A stretch of DNA of 64,000 nt from Vesta saturnalis. Taxonomy: Eukaryota; Arthropoda; Insecta; Coleoptera; Lampyridae. Made by a program: the position numbers and the translations under genes. A model generated the notes under the pieces. That model did no database searches. It was not told the origin of the DNA and was given only the letters and a program-made list of their open reading frames with translations. Position 1 is the first letter of the stretch; each line of letters opens with the position of its first letter. Below, piece after piece: positions 23,735 to 33,458 of this stretch. The stretch is taken from assembly GCA_036346205.1 (NCBI GenBank), contig JARFJB010000982.1, positions 553,501 through 617,500 on the forward strand, in the 5' to 3' direction.

Positions 23735-24328
23735 ACTAATGTTTTAAATACAATATAAATCTACAATTTATTTTATATATTTATTACTTTACGCATTTCA
23801 ATACAACATGTATCATGTAAAATAATAAGTAGTTATGGTAACAAATCATTATGGTAAACAAATTATATATTTAAAATATCTGTTAAAGGTGAGTCTATAA
23901 AATATAAATAACGAATGCTCCAAAGGTATATTTGTATTTCTTATTACAAAAATGTAAAAATTTAGTGTTGTTTTGTGAAGTTATATTCAGAAAACCTACA
24001 CATACATAAGACTTCACAAAACAACAATAAATTTTTACATTTTTGTAAACAAGACATGTTTTGGAAGCATCATATGACATTTATAAACATACACAAAAAG
24101 TATCTTTAATGAACGAACAGGTTGATCTTATAGACTCACCTTTAATAAATATTTTATATATAGAATTATAATTCACATCAAGTTTGCTGTTTTACCTTAA
24201 TGACGTATTACCATAACTACATATTATTTTACTTACACATTTTCTCTTGAACATGTATTAAAACGTGTAGAGAAATAAATAATTATATAAAAGAAATTGT
24301 GGAATTATATTGTATTTATATCATTAGT
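23735..24328. repeat. Long palindrome (foldback), about 600 bp
   Basis: The left half, from ACTAATG at 23735 through AGGTGAGTCTATAA near 23888, is mirrored by the right half ending CATTAGT at 24328. The innermost arms (23946-23981 and 24011-24046) match over 36 bases and face a loop of 29 bases. The arms differ by a few small indels. No coding capacity is seen. A foldback MITE is the simplest reading. Confidence 0.85.
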
Positions 24329-24339
24329 GCTATTAATCA

Positions 24340-25290
24340 ATTTGATACTTACTTCAGGTATAACCGGAGTTCCGCAATGCAGTCATTTTTTAGTTGAACT
24401 TACCATCTAAAATACTAGAAACCGCGGCGCGCTTTGCTACGTCCTTTTTCCAGTGTATCGATATCCCTTTCCCTGTTTATCGATTACCTCCTCCCGCTTT
24501 TTTCCAAAAAAAAAAATTGGTAATGTAGAATCCTTAACAGGCGTACGAACAACAATTCATCACACTCTGATGGACAGAGTAGAGAAGGTATAGTTTTGCT
24601 CCCATTTTGGAATATTACAACATTTGCACCATACATACAGGTATTCATTTTTATACATGAAGGTAGGAGCAATGTTTCAAATTTCTGCGTCTAGCGGTTC
24701 TCCTAATAATTTGGCTGACACCACACTGTATAATTGTAATCTATATAAAGTGTTTCTTATATTGTTGGGCCACTTACAGGCGCTCATTTGAGGACAAACC
24801 GACGCATATCTCAGTGTAGCCTGCAACCAAACAGGGTGCTCGAAATAAAATATGTATTTATGTTTTGCTACAAACAATAATAATGTTAAATTCCAAATGT
24901 TGTTTAAGGCTGGCTGACAAATGACTACTGAAAATCCAAACAAAACTCAATTGCCAATCACTAATGATTGTCACTTTAGAGAAGTAGATTATGTACAAGG
25001 TGGCCAGATTTCAAACAACTCGCAGGTAAAGTGTATAAAAAACTGACAGGTGTCATGAGCCAGAGTTGAAAGAACAACTTCTACGGTCGGCCAATTTTCT
25101 TCTATTCTTCATTTCTTCGTTATCCTTCAATTGTCAGTTTTAGACTATCTAAAAGTTGCAGTAACTTGGTTATTTGAAAGATATGATAATTTATGGTATC
25201 ATGGATAATACGAGTTAAAGCCGATGAAAATTGAACAAGTGCAAAACACGAGTTCAATTTTCTGAAGATATTTAAGATGAGAATATAATT
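24340..25290. other. No feature recognised
   Basis: No gene or repeat could be supported. Minus-strand open frames of 60-90 codons (24484-24943, 25120-25329) have no recognised domain. Confidence 0.4.
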
Positions 25291-25292
25291 CA

Positions 25293-25422
25293 TAATCACA
25301 TGGGGTCGTTTTAGCCAATGAAAATGCATACTTTCCTTAGTAACGTGTCTAGTGCCACAATAATAGACACTTTACTAAAGAAAGTATGCAGTTTCATTGG
25401 CTAAAACAACCCTATGTGATTA
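25293..25422. repeat. 130-bp near-perfect hairpin
   Basis: AATCACATGGGGTCGTTTTAG at the left is mirrored by CTAAAACAACCCTATGTGATT at the right, and the match continues through GCATACTTTCCTTAGTAA to a loop of a few bases near 25352-25358. The right arm lies directly against the left end of the transposon that begins near 25429. Confidence 0.85.
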
Positions 25423-26337
25423 ACCTCTCCTAACCTCTCTGACAAAATGAAAGATCTGAATCCTAATATAATTTTAAGATGAAAATCAGATATACATTTT
25501 TTTCGAATGTGGCTTCGTTTTCGAAATATAGAGTGTTGAAAAATACAATTGTATGCGGGCACGTTAGTTCCTGTATACTTTGATTTATCCTATTTGTTTA
25601 GAGACGGAAGTAGAATAATGAGTCATTTTTCGTATTTTTATCATTTTGTTGCTTCCTTGCATGGCAACATTGCTTTTTTTGGTGGCATCTGTTTTGTCTC
25701 GTGTTTGACAGTTTACAAATATCCTTTTGAATTGTTTTCCAATTTATTTGTACTACATGCATACTTTTCATAATAGCTAAGTATACCAATCAAGAAATGG
25801 GTCAAATTCATTTTAAGTACGGTTTAGCAAATGGAAACGCGCGAGAGGCAAGACGTTGATATGCAGAACGTTTTCCTAATACACGAATACCATGTCCGGA
25901 AACGGTTTGCATCTCAGGTTAGAGAAAACAGGTAGCTTCGCAAAAAGCAAAATACGCGGCCGTCCACTGACGGTTAGAACTCTACAACTTGAGGAAGAAA
26001 TTTTAAACAGGGTAGAAGAATCTCAAGGCACGAGTACGAGAAAAATCAGGAACGAGTTGAATGTGAGTAACAAAACAGTATGGAGTACCTTAAAGGACCA
26101 TTTATTTTATCCTTATCACGTACAAAGAGTGCAAGCTTTGTTGCCTCTATATTTTCCAGCTCGAGTTGATTTTTGTAACTGGTTTCAAGAAAACTCTTTA
26201 CGAGTCCCACATTTTTTGGAAGTAATCCTATTTACAGATGAAGCGAATTTTTCGTGAGATGGCATTACGAATTTGCACAATACCCATATTTGGGAAGATG
26301 AAAATCCTCAATGTATCATCGAAAGAGTTTTCAAAAG

Positions 26338-27548
26338 TTGGCAACCCTAACGTGACGATATTATGTTGCATACTTCAGTCATATTTAAAAGTGTACTGTC
26401 AAAATTTCGTGTACAGTCAATCAAACGAGGCACGTTTTGTATTTAATTAAAAATGGATAAAAAGGATTTTCGTGTTTTAATAAAACACTATTTTTTACGC
26501 GGAAAAACATCAAACAAACGAAATAGAAATCACGCAAATATTATGGCGAATCTGCTCCGTCCCATGGAATGGTTTGCAAGTGGTTTTCTGCTGTTAAAAG
26601 TGGTCATATGAACACTGAAGATGCGGAACGTCCAGAACCGTCGAATACGGTTACATATCAAGAAACAATCGATAAAGTGAGTTCCATCATAAAAAGTGAT
26701 CGTCGAGTTAAAGTGCGAAAGATAGCTAATGAACTGCGTATTTCAACGGAACGAGTGCATAATGTCTTGCATTAATATTTAAATATGAAAAAATTAAGTG
26801 CAAGATGGGTGTCGCGTTTGTTAACAGAAGCACAAATGCATACACGTGTTTCGATTTCAGGTGACTGTTTGGTTTAGTTGAAGCATTAATCCAAGTGAAT
26901 TCTTTCGTCGATACGTTACCGTGGATGAAAAAACATGGATTCACCATTACACACCTGAGACGAAAATGCAGTCGAAATGATGGACTTCTGCGGATAAACG
27001 TGCCCCTCAAAATCCAAAAACCGCTTTTTCTGCCAACAAAGTTATGGCCACGGTCTTTTGGAACTCTCACGGAGTAATCCTTATTGATTACCTGCATAAG
27101 GGTATTATTCCAACTTATTAACACGATTTGCTGCGGAATTAAGAATAAAACTACCACATTTAAACAAAAAGAAAGTTCTTTTCCATCATGATAACGTGCC
27201 CTCTCATTCGTCCGTTATTGCATCCAATAAATTCAATGAATTAGGTTATGAATTGCTGTCCCATCCTCCATATTCGTCAGATCTGGCTCCAAGTGATTTC
27301 TTCTTGTTCCCAAATTTGAAGAAGTGGCTCGGAGGACAGAGGTTTCATGCAAATGAAGAAGTAATGGAAGCAGCGGATGCATATTTTGAGGTTTCCAAAA
27401 AATATCTTTTCTGATGGTTTAAAAAAGTTGGGAAGTCGTTGGAATAAGCGTATAGAATTAAAAGGAAATTACGTAGAAAAATAAGATATATTTTTGCCAT
27501 AAAACAAGTTTTTTATAGAAAAGTCCCTCTTCCGTCAAACCACCCTCG
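26338..27548 (+). mobile_element. Irritans-type mariner, decayed, nested
   Basis: A mariner (DD34D) copy lies inside the surrounding Tc-like transposase, in the same orientation. Its ends are not exactly fixed: TTGGCAACCC on the left and the GGTGGTTTGACGG reverse on the right do not pair well, so the ends may have decayed. The coding region inside gives the assignment. Confidence 0.75.
26454..27480 (+). pseudogene. Mariner transposase pseudogene
   Basis: Frames in order give MDKKDFRVLIKHYFLRGK, a helix-turn-helix segment with KVRKIANELRISTERVHNV (26569-26775), then the first catalytic motif FFRRYVTVDEKTWIHHYTP near 26900-26960. The rest is KVLFHHDNVPSH (second) and SSDLAPSDFFLF (third aspartate), followed by LKKWLGGQRFHANEEV (27196-27414). 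All three catalytic aspartates can be read, but they lie in different frames with stops between. The protein is of usual length (about 345 residues) when the frames are followed. Confidence 0.9.
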
Positions 27549-28128
27549 AGCAATCTTTGGGCAGGAATTATTGGAGATACCTCAGTTGGACCATATTTCT
27601 TTCTCCATCGACTTTGCAGTACGTGTTAGAAACTATTTGGATCAACAATATCCTGCTCGTTGGATAGGTAGAGGTAGACCCCTCCCATGGCAACCCCGTT
27701 CGCCACATCTCAATCCATTGGATTTTTATTTTTGGAGTCACCTTAAACAACTTGTTTACACTACGCCTATTGAAACTGAAGACCTTCGACGGCGTATTAT
27801 TAATGGTTTTAATACCATTCGCGCCAATCCCGAAATTTTCCAACGTGTAAGAGACAATTTAGCACGTCGTGTACAAGGGTGTTTACTGGCTTATGAAGGA
27901 CATTTTCAACAGTTGATTTGAATTTGTTCATGTGAGTTCATTATGTAAACTTTCCTAATAAAAAGAAAGACGCATAAAATTTTATTTTTTCAAAACACCC
28001 TGTATTACGAAAAGGAAGCGTCATTCGAAAAAAATTTATACCACATTTTCATCTTTATCAATTCTTTTTCAATTTAGATAAGGATTCACCTTTTTCATTT
28101 TGTCAGAGAGGTTAGGAAACACCCTATA

Positions 28129-28356
28129 TACATACATACATACATACATACATACATACATACATACATACATACATACATACATACATACATACATACA
28201 TACATACATACATACATACATACATACATACACACAAACACACATGCACGCACGCACGAACGCACGCACCCACACACGCGCACACGCCCACGCGCGCACA
28301 CGCACGCACCCACACACACGCACGCACGCACGCACGCACGCACCCACCCACCCACC
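28129..28356. repeat. Microsatellite: (CATA)n then CA/CG-rich tract
   Basis: About 100 bases of CATA units at 28129-28230 pass into alternating CACA, CACG and CACC units at 28231-28356. The second half alternates purine and pyrimidine and could adopt Z-DNA. Repetitive frames read from it on both strands are artefacts. Confidence 0.95.
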
Positions 28357-28367
28357 TTTGCAACAAT

Positions 28368-29335
28368 TCACCTATTGTTCCTAAATTCGTCGCAGGCATC
28401 CTGAATACTTCTCCAAAGCTGGTAGCGTGTTTCTATTGGTTGGGAATAAACCATTGATTTTAGATATCCCCAAACACAAAAATCGCAAGAATTTAAATCT
28501 GGAGGCCTTGCTGGACAAGCAACCGGACCGCCTCTTCCGATCCATCGCTCTCGGTAATTGTTATCTAAAAAAGTACGAACAGTTCTGCTATAGTGAGCCC
28601 GACAACCATCATGTAAAAACCACAAGTTCCGCCGAATATTCAGATTAATATCATCTAATAAATCCGGTAAAGTATTTTGTAGAAAGTCGAGATATTGTTC
28701 GCCGTTTAAACGATTAAGCAATTCTACAGGTCCAAGCAAATTATCACCAAGAACACCATTAATCATTAGAACATCATTAATGCTAAACCTTTCCTGATGT
28801 TTACTTTCCCTTATCGCATGAGGGTTTTCATCAACATAGGAGTAATAATGTGCATTGTGCATATTAAAAATTCCATCTTTTGTAAAAGCGGCTTCATCAC
28901 AAAACAAAATATAACAAAAGAATTTTGGTCTTGATTCTCTTTATTTTGCATCCAATTGGAAAAAACAACACGAGCAGGAAAATCACTTGTTTGCAAGGCC
29001 TGGACTTTTTTGAAATGAAAAGGATACAAGCCTTCCTTATGTAGAATGTTCCACACAGAAGATTTTGACATATTGGGATACATCGCAGCCAACCTTCTTA
29101 CGCTTATTTCGGGATTGTACTCAATTTCCATTAAAATTGATATTCTTCCATTACATCAGCATGTCTTCCCCTTTCATTATTTTTAGGAATTACCGATCCT
29201 GTTTCCCTAATTCTTTGATGAAGAAGCTTAAATGATTTAGGAGCAGGATATCTTCTACCTGGAAATTTATCTGCATATCTACGTGCTGTGACCCGAGCAT
29301 ATTCTTCGAAACGAAACCATTCTAACAATATTCAA
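28368..29335 (-). pseudogene. Tc-like transposase pseudogene, minus strand
   Basis: From 29335 down: a shortened helix-turn-helix start (ARRYADKFPGRRYPAPKSF) and RIRETGSV, then ISVRRLAAMYPNMSKSSVW, FPARVVFSNW (28811-29131), and the catalytic blocks FCDEAAFTKDGIFN (first aspartate), NLWFLHDGCRAHYSRTV (second) and PARPPDLNSCDFCVWGYLK (third) in the open frame 28368-28907. All three acidic residues are present. One frameshift lies between the frames near 28850 and another near 29131. The C-terminus ends at DACDEFRNNR, right against the microsatellite, so the end of the element is lost. Confidence 0.85.
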
Positions 29336-29515
29336 CTTTTTGTATTTACGGTAATGTAACTAAACAATAAAAAATCTTTCACTTAAAACTTATTTGACAC
29401 TTTAACCTCAACTAGTATCTGTAATACTAGTTATTTTGACGTTCACGCAATTGTTATTTTGTTTATTTTCCATAGCCATCTTTCATAATTGTATTTGTAA
29501 TAGTAAGGAGTTATG

Positions 29516-29516
<1 letters not shown>

Positions 29517-29582
<66 letters not shown>
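29517..29582. repeat. (TA)n microsatellite
   Basis: About 66 bases of alternating T and A. Similar tracts recur at 30998, 39628, 40523 and 63357. Confidence 0.97.
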
Positions 29583-29586
<4 letters not shown>

Positions 29587-29889
29587 TATTTGCATGTAGA
29601 CACAAAATATGAACTACTTAAGTCTCCTTTAATCTAGCTTCAACATTTCTAACAAAACCAAAGCAATTAAGATGATATTGAAGTCGTGTGTTCTTTGAAA
29701 CTATTAAGTAAATACTTTACACTTAAATATTAATACCTCAAACATCGAAGTTTATTGTAATTGCGAATTTATGACATGCTTCGATTACTACTCGTAAGAA
29801 GAACCGAGAAGAAACTTACGAGAGCTACAAACAACAACGTTAACATTTGCATTATAATTCTTATTGAAAAACCAACTATTTTTAAAAAT

Positions 29890-30917
29890 GAGCAGAATAA
29901 CCCAATCTGTGATAAAATTGAGTTGGGGTGTTTTCTAACATTTCTTGGGTGATGCTGTTTAAAGAGTCTGTAATTTTGACACGAAGTTTGTCCAAATTGT
30001 TAGCACGTTCATGCCTGTGCCCATAAATTTGCTAGGATACGTATCCCCAAACAAAAACGTCGTTCGGTGCGATATCAGGTGAGCGAGGAGGATATTTAAT
30101 AGTACATTTCCACTAATAATAGGGTTAGGTAACGTAGTGTCCAAAAACTGTTAAACTTTTATTGCAGTATGAGCAGGACAGTCATCTTCTTGATACCAAA
30201 ATTTATATTGAGGCGTTGAATAGCTGGAATTATCTGGTTTCTCAACAATTCTAAATATTTGTCCGCATTCAAATTTCCGTTGATAAAAATGGACCAATTA
30301 TGGAATTGCCTAAAATTCCTGCCCACACATTAACTTTTTGGGGGTATTGTGTCCGGTAAGGAATACTAATGTGTTTGTTTTCCCGAGAGTAACCAACAGC
30401 GGCAGACGGATTGTGATGGCCATGTAAGTTAAAAGAACACTCGTCGGTAAACGAAATATTTTCAATATTTCATCATATCTTCTCAAAATTCCATACGCTT
30501 TTGATGATCTTCTGGAAAAATTTCTTGTGTAGTTTGCAACTTATAGTAATGGTATTTGTTCCTTTTCAAGATATTGCGAACTGGTCTTGGTTCAATATTT
30601 ATTTCTTCGGCAATTTTTGTACTATTGCACGGGAAATTAGTTTCTGCTAAACTACACACTACAATTTCTTGGAGTTCGCGCTCTTCGTTTAAGTTACGAC
30701 CAGGATGCTCACCATCATTACCATCAATGCTACTGCATTTAGTAAAATTATTTAAACATCGACACCTTTCAAATTTACAAACAGTACGCATAATCGTACT
30801 TTCTGATGGAATTGGCCTGTTTTCAAAGGAAAAACCAAACCTGCCCATTATTTCTTGTGCAGTGCTTCCTGAATAATACCACTTAATAATCTGTATTTTT
30901 TTTTCAGTGGAATACAT
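29890..30917 (-). pseudogene. Tc-like transposase with DUF4817-type HTH, minus strand
   Basis: The gene reads from ATG 30917: MYSTEKKIQIIKWYYSG is the helix-turn-helix start of the insect DUF4817 family, continuing through RPIPSESTIMRTVCKFE, LNEERELQEIVV and ILKRNKYHYYKLQ in the open frame 30483-30974. Broken frames below 30480 give ISFTDECSFNLHGHHNPS (first aspartate), VNVWAGILGNSIIGPF, EDDCPAHTA (second) and PPRSPDIAPNDVFVWGY (third). The C-terminus reads to near 29890. The family uses three acidic residues with D in the last position, all visible here, but several frameshifts inactivate the copy. No inverted ends were found; a (TA)n tract at 30998 lies just upstream. Confidence 0.85.
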
Positions 30918-30997
30918 GAGTATTGTATCAGACTTGTAAAAACACTGATTTTCAATTCTCGGTGACAGTAGCAATTAAATGTGTCATTAATACTAGC

Positions 30998-31000
30998 CTA

Positions 31001-31052
<52 letters not shown>
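30998..31052. repeat. (TA)n microsatellite
   Basis: About 55 bases of alternating T and A between a transposase pseudogene and the SINE. Confidence 0.97.
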
Positions 31053-31055
<3 letters not shown>

Positions 31056-31079
31056 AAGTTCTAAAAAATGTGTATTACA

Positions 31080-31330
31080 TTACTCAGTGGCTCAGCGATA
31101 AAAGTGTCAGACAAGTAAGTGAAAGGTACCAAGTTCGAATCTGAGAGTAGTCAAGTGTTTGAGAAAAAAATCATAACATATGAATTCGACTCAAGTGCGA
31201 AAACAGTCCTTCTCAGGACTAAGCCTGATGACAACAGCAGAGTCCGTTTCCTAAAAGTCGCGATCAAAAAGCAAAAACTGTGGAAATAGGCCAATCAACC
31301 CAACTTATCAAAAAAGATACCTAATCATTT
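31080..31330 (+). repeat. tRNA-derived SINE (candidate)
   Basis: AGTGGCTCAGCGATAAAAG fits an A box and CCAAGTTCGAATCTG a B box, spaced about 40 bases apart as in tRNA-promoted SINEs. A short body with aagcctgatgacaacagc follows. The cloverleaf is not complete, so a functional tRNA gene is not proposed. Confidence 0.5.
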
Positions 31331-31365
31331 CAATCAAAAAGATTTCAGGTCAAGGCATAACTGCA

Positions 31366-31396
31366 AATAAGTAGGTGCCTGCCCTACCTACTTATT
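31366..31396. repeat. 11-bp perfect hairpin
   Basis: AATAAGTAGGT at 31366-31376 faces ACCTACTTATT at 31386-31396 with a 9-base loop. Confidence 0.7.
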
Positions 31397-31399
31397 CTC

Positions 31400-32454
31400 T
31401 AGTCACAGAATGCAAATGTTTCTTTTTGTATACGGAAATATTTTAGCAATACCTTGCTCGCAAAAATTTTAAATGAATGCCTCAAACGTAGCTATAAATA
31501 TATCAAAAATATAACACTCCTAGAACTGGATTTAGTTTTGAAGTTCTGACTATAAAAGAAGGAATTTTAGGTATGCACCAACTTGAAATTTAAAATTAAT
31601 TGACATGTTTTTTATAACAAATAAGAATTTGGTAGTTATACATAACAACATAGTGAAAAATTACTGTAGCAGAAAACAAAATAAGTAGCTCATGCTCATG
31701 CAGCAGCAAGGTGTGGGGTTATTTCCCGCGCCAGACAACTTTCTCGGAAAACAAAAAATCTGCTCGCATTCATATTAGTAATTCATTACGATAATTATAT
31801 TCTCTTTAAATATACCTAATATGTAGAATATTAAAGGTGAAGTTTAAATTTGTATAGGGTCTGTACAATTTAACGGAGATAATTATTCCTGAAACCCGAA
31901 AATTGCAGTCTCACAGCACCGTCGACAGTCGAGTCGCCGTTATAAAGTGTCTACTTTCCCCATCATTGACTCTGCGCAGTCAGCAACGCCTTAGAAAAAA
32001 ATCGTTATCACTCAAACTACTACCAATATTGTAATTTTCTTTTTTCCAAAAACTTTTTTTGACCATTCTCTTCATTTCCTTTGCAACGAGTATATAAAAG
32101 AGGTTATTAATCACGAGATCGATTTTTGCGGAAGAGCCGCAGGCGAGTGATTAATAGCCCTTATATGCAAGTTGTATACTATATTTTGTCCACGACTACA
32201 AATATTTTTAATTTAATTCAAATTCATTTAAAATTAACACGGACATGTTGATCTGTCAAATATGATGAAAATGTAAATGATTTGTTTTCAGTTGTTTGAT
32301 AAAACGCTAATTAATCTAGTTATCGTCAAAAACACACCAGTTTAAGAGGAATTAACTTTTATAATATCAACCATAAATTATAAGGAAATTGTATTTATTA
32401 ACATTTATATTAATTGTAAATTTAGAACAATTTTTTATATTTAAATGCTGGCAC
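31400..32454. other. Non-coding, with a short palindrome near 32.1 kb
   Basis: No gene is visible. At 32105-32156 the 10-bp arms TATTAATCAC and GTGATTAATA face each other and enclose a smaller GCGG/CCGC hairpin (32129-32140). A TTTTGTCCACGA motif follows at 32184-32195. These lie just beyond the C-terminus of the tyrosine recombinase and may mark its 3' boundary. Confidence 0.4.
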
Positions 32455-33458
32455 TTAATTTAGTTTAATATACTGTAATTCACCGATATTTGCTTCAGTA
32501 ATAATATTACTGCTGTTAATATTTATAATTGCATTACAAATTTTGTTAGCAGTGTTTTCTTTATTTTGTGTGGAATCATTAATAACCTTCTGCTACCGTT
32601 GTGGACAGCCTCCATGCCTTTTCAAGGTAGTAATATCACCACCCGCATCAACTAAAATCGTAGGGCAAGTTCTCCGGAAACTATGTCCGGAGTAGCTTTG
32701 TGGGTTTGGTAGTTTAAAAAAATTAGCAATATCTACCCATTTTTATAAATTAATGCCAATTTTTTGTTAATTTTGCGTTTCTCATCTGGAGAAAAACTAT
32801 CACTTTTCACTTCTCGCTTAAATATATACTCTACACATTTCGTAAAACTCGCCAGTTATTATAAATTTGCGTATAATTTTTTTTTGTATTAAGGACTGTA
32901 ACAAGTAGTGTTGTTCCCAAATCTTGAATTTCGCTAATTTTCATGTTATATAGTTCAATTGAGCGGCAAGTACCCATTATACTCATTGTTAATACGATCT
33001 AGAAAAGATATACGGTTAGTTCACATTAGTAAAAATATTTAACGCTTACTTTTGTTGGAAGATGTTTATCAGCTGGCGCAGACTTAAAAAATTTGTTAAT
33101 ATCCTCTGGAGTAAAAGTGTTTGCTTTTTTTGGAACATATCCTTCTGACTGTCGTTTTAAATATGCTTGTAGTTTAGTATATTTAGAAATATTTACATTT
33201 TCGTTTAGGCTAATTGTACTTTTGTAGCAATGAATATTGCTGCCACAATGTAGAACATTGGTATTTTACATTTAGCTCCGCAACGTAAGTAAGGATTGCA
33301 GATTCAGATGTAGATTCCACTTTTTTTGTCCACTTTCCATTTACAAAACGTCTCGTAGACTTACTTGGTAATAAGTCGAGGGATACTACTTCAGCTGCTT
33401 GCCGAACATCAGGTGGAGTTAGTATTAACTGCTCTTTAGAAGTAGACGGAATATCCAT
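32455..33458 (-). pseudogene. Crypton-like tyrosine recombinase, spliced, frameshifted
   Basis: Tyrosine recombinases of this kind cut and rejoin DNA through a catalytic Tyr with R and H-x-x-R partners. From ATG 33458: the N-terminus (LLPSKS, then ESAILTYVAELN and STLWQQYSLL) is the domain typical of the family, partly deleted after RRF. Then TPEDINKFFKSAPADKHLPTK, an apparent intron, and VLTMSIMGTCRSIELYNMK, whose R is the first catalytic arginine. Near 32700 NPQSYSGHSFRRTC gives the H-x-x-R box, DAGGDITTLKRHGG follows, and the catalytic Tyr codon of VAEGY sits at 32582-32584 in a shifted frame, followed by a stop. Stops also occur around 32850. The copy is dead but complete enough to assign. 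Confidence 0.75.
32999..33049 (-). other. Apparent 51-nt intron in tyrosine recombinase
   Basis: On the minus strand the segment begins GTAAGCG, contains CTAAC 15 bases before its end, and finishes TTTTCTAG. Its removal joins DKHLPTK to IVLTMSIMG in frame, at the start of the catalytic arginine block. Donor, branch point and acceptor all fit an insect short intron. Confidence 0.7.

Larger units (their letters stand above)
25781..27921 (+). pseudogene. Tc-like transposase split by a mariner insertion
   Basis: The first part starts near 25781 with YTNQEMGQIHFKYGLANGNA, the insect DUF4817-type helix-turn-helix, and continues in the open frame 25892-26257 through TSTRKIRNELNVSNKTVW to EVILFTDEANFS, which carries the first catalytic aspartate. 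It runs on in another frame to WEDENPQ at about 26300. The mariner follows. The transposase resumes at 27549 with LWAGIIGDTSVGPYFF, loses the segment that should hold the second catalytic residue, and continues in the frame 27571-27921 with RNYLDQQYPARWIGRGRP and PRSPHLNPLDFYFW (third residue) to the end FQQLI. Both frameshifts and the internal deletion make it inactive. Confidence 0.85.
25429..28112 (+). mobile_element. Tc-like element with about 150-bp inverted ends, hit by a mariner
   Basis: CCTAACCTCTCTGACAAAAT at 25429-25448 recurs in reverse at 28090-28112, and similarity continues inward for about 150 bases (for example TTTTTTTCGAATG). Between them lie one Tc-like transposase (25781-26335 and 27549-27921), interrupted by a mariner copy at about 26338-27548. 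The extreme left end is missing or replaced by the hairpin at 25293-25422, and the right end runs into a microsatellite. Confidence 0.8.

Noticed and set aside
24484..24943. Minus-strand frames of 62 and 88 codons
   Set aside because: No motif, no splice context, and codon use not distinct from surroundings.
28069..28399. Long frames rich in Cys-Val-Tyr or His-Thr on both strands
   Set aside because: They are translations of the CATA and CACG microsatellite and have no start context or homologous domain.
31080..31160. Functional tRNA gene
   Set aside because: A- and B-box-like sequences are present but the acceptor and anticodon stems do not pair convincingly, so a SINE is the better reading.
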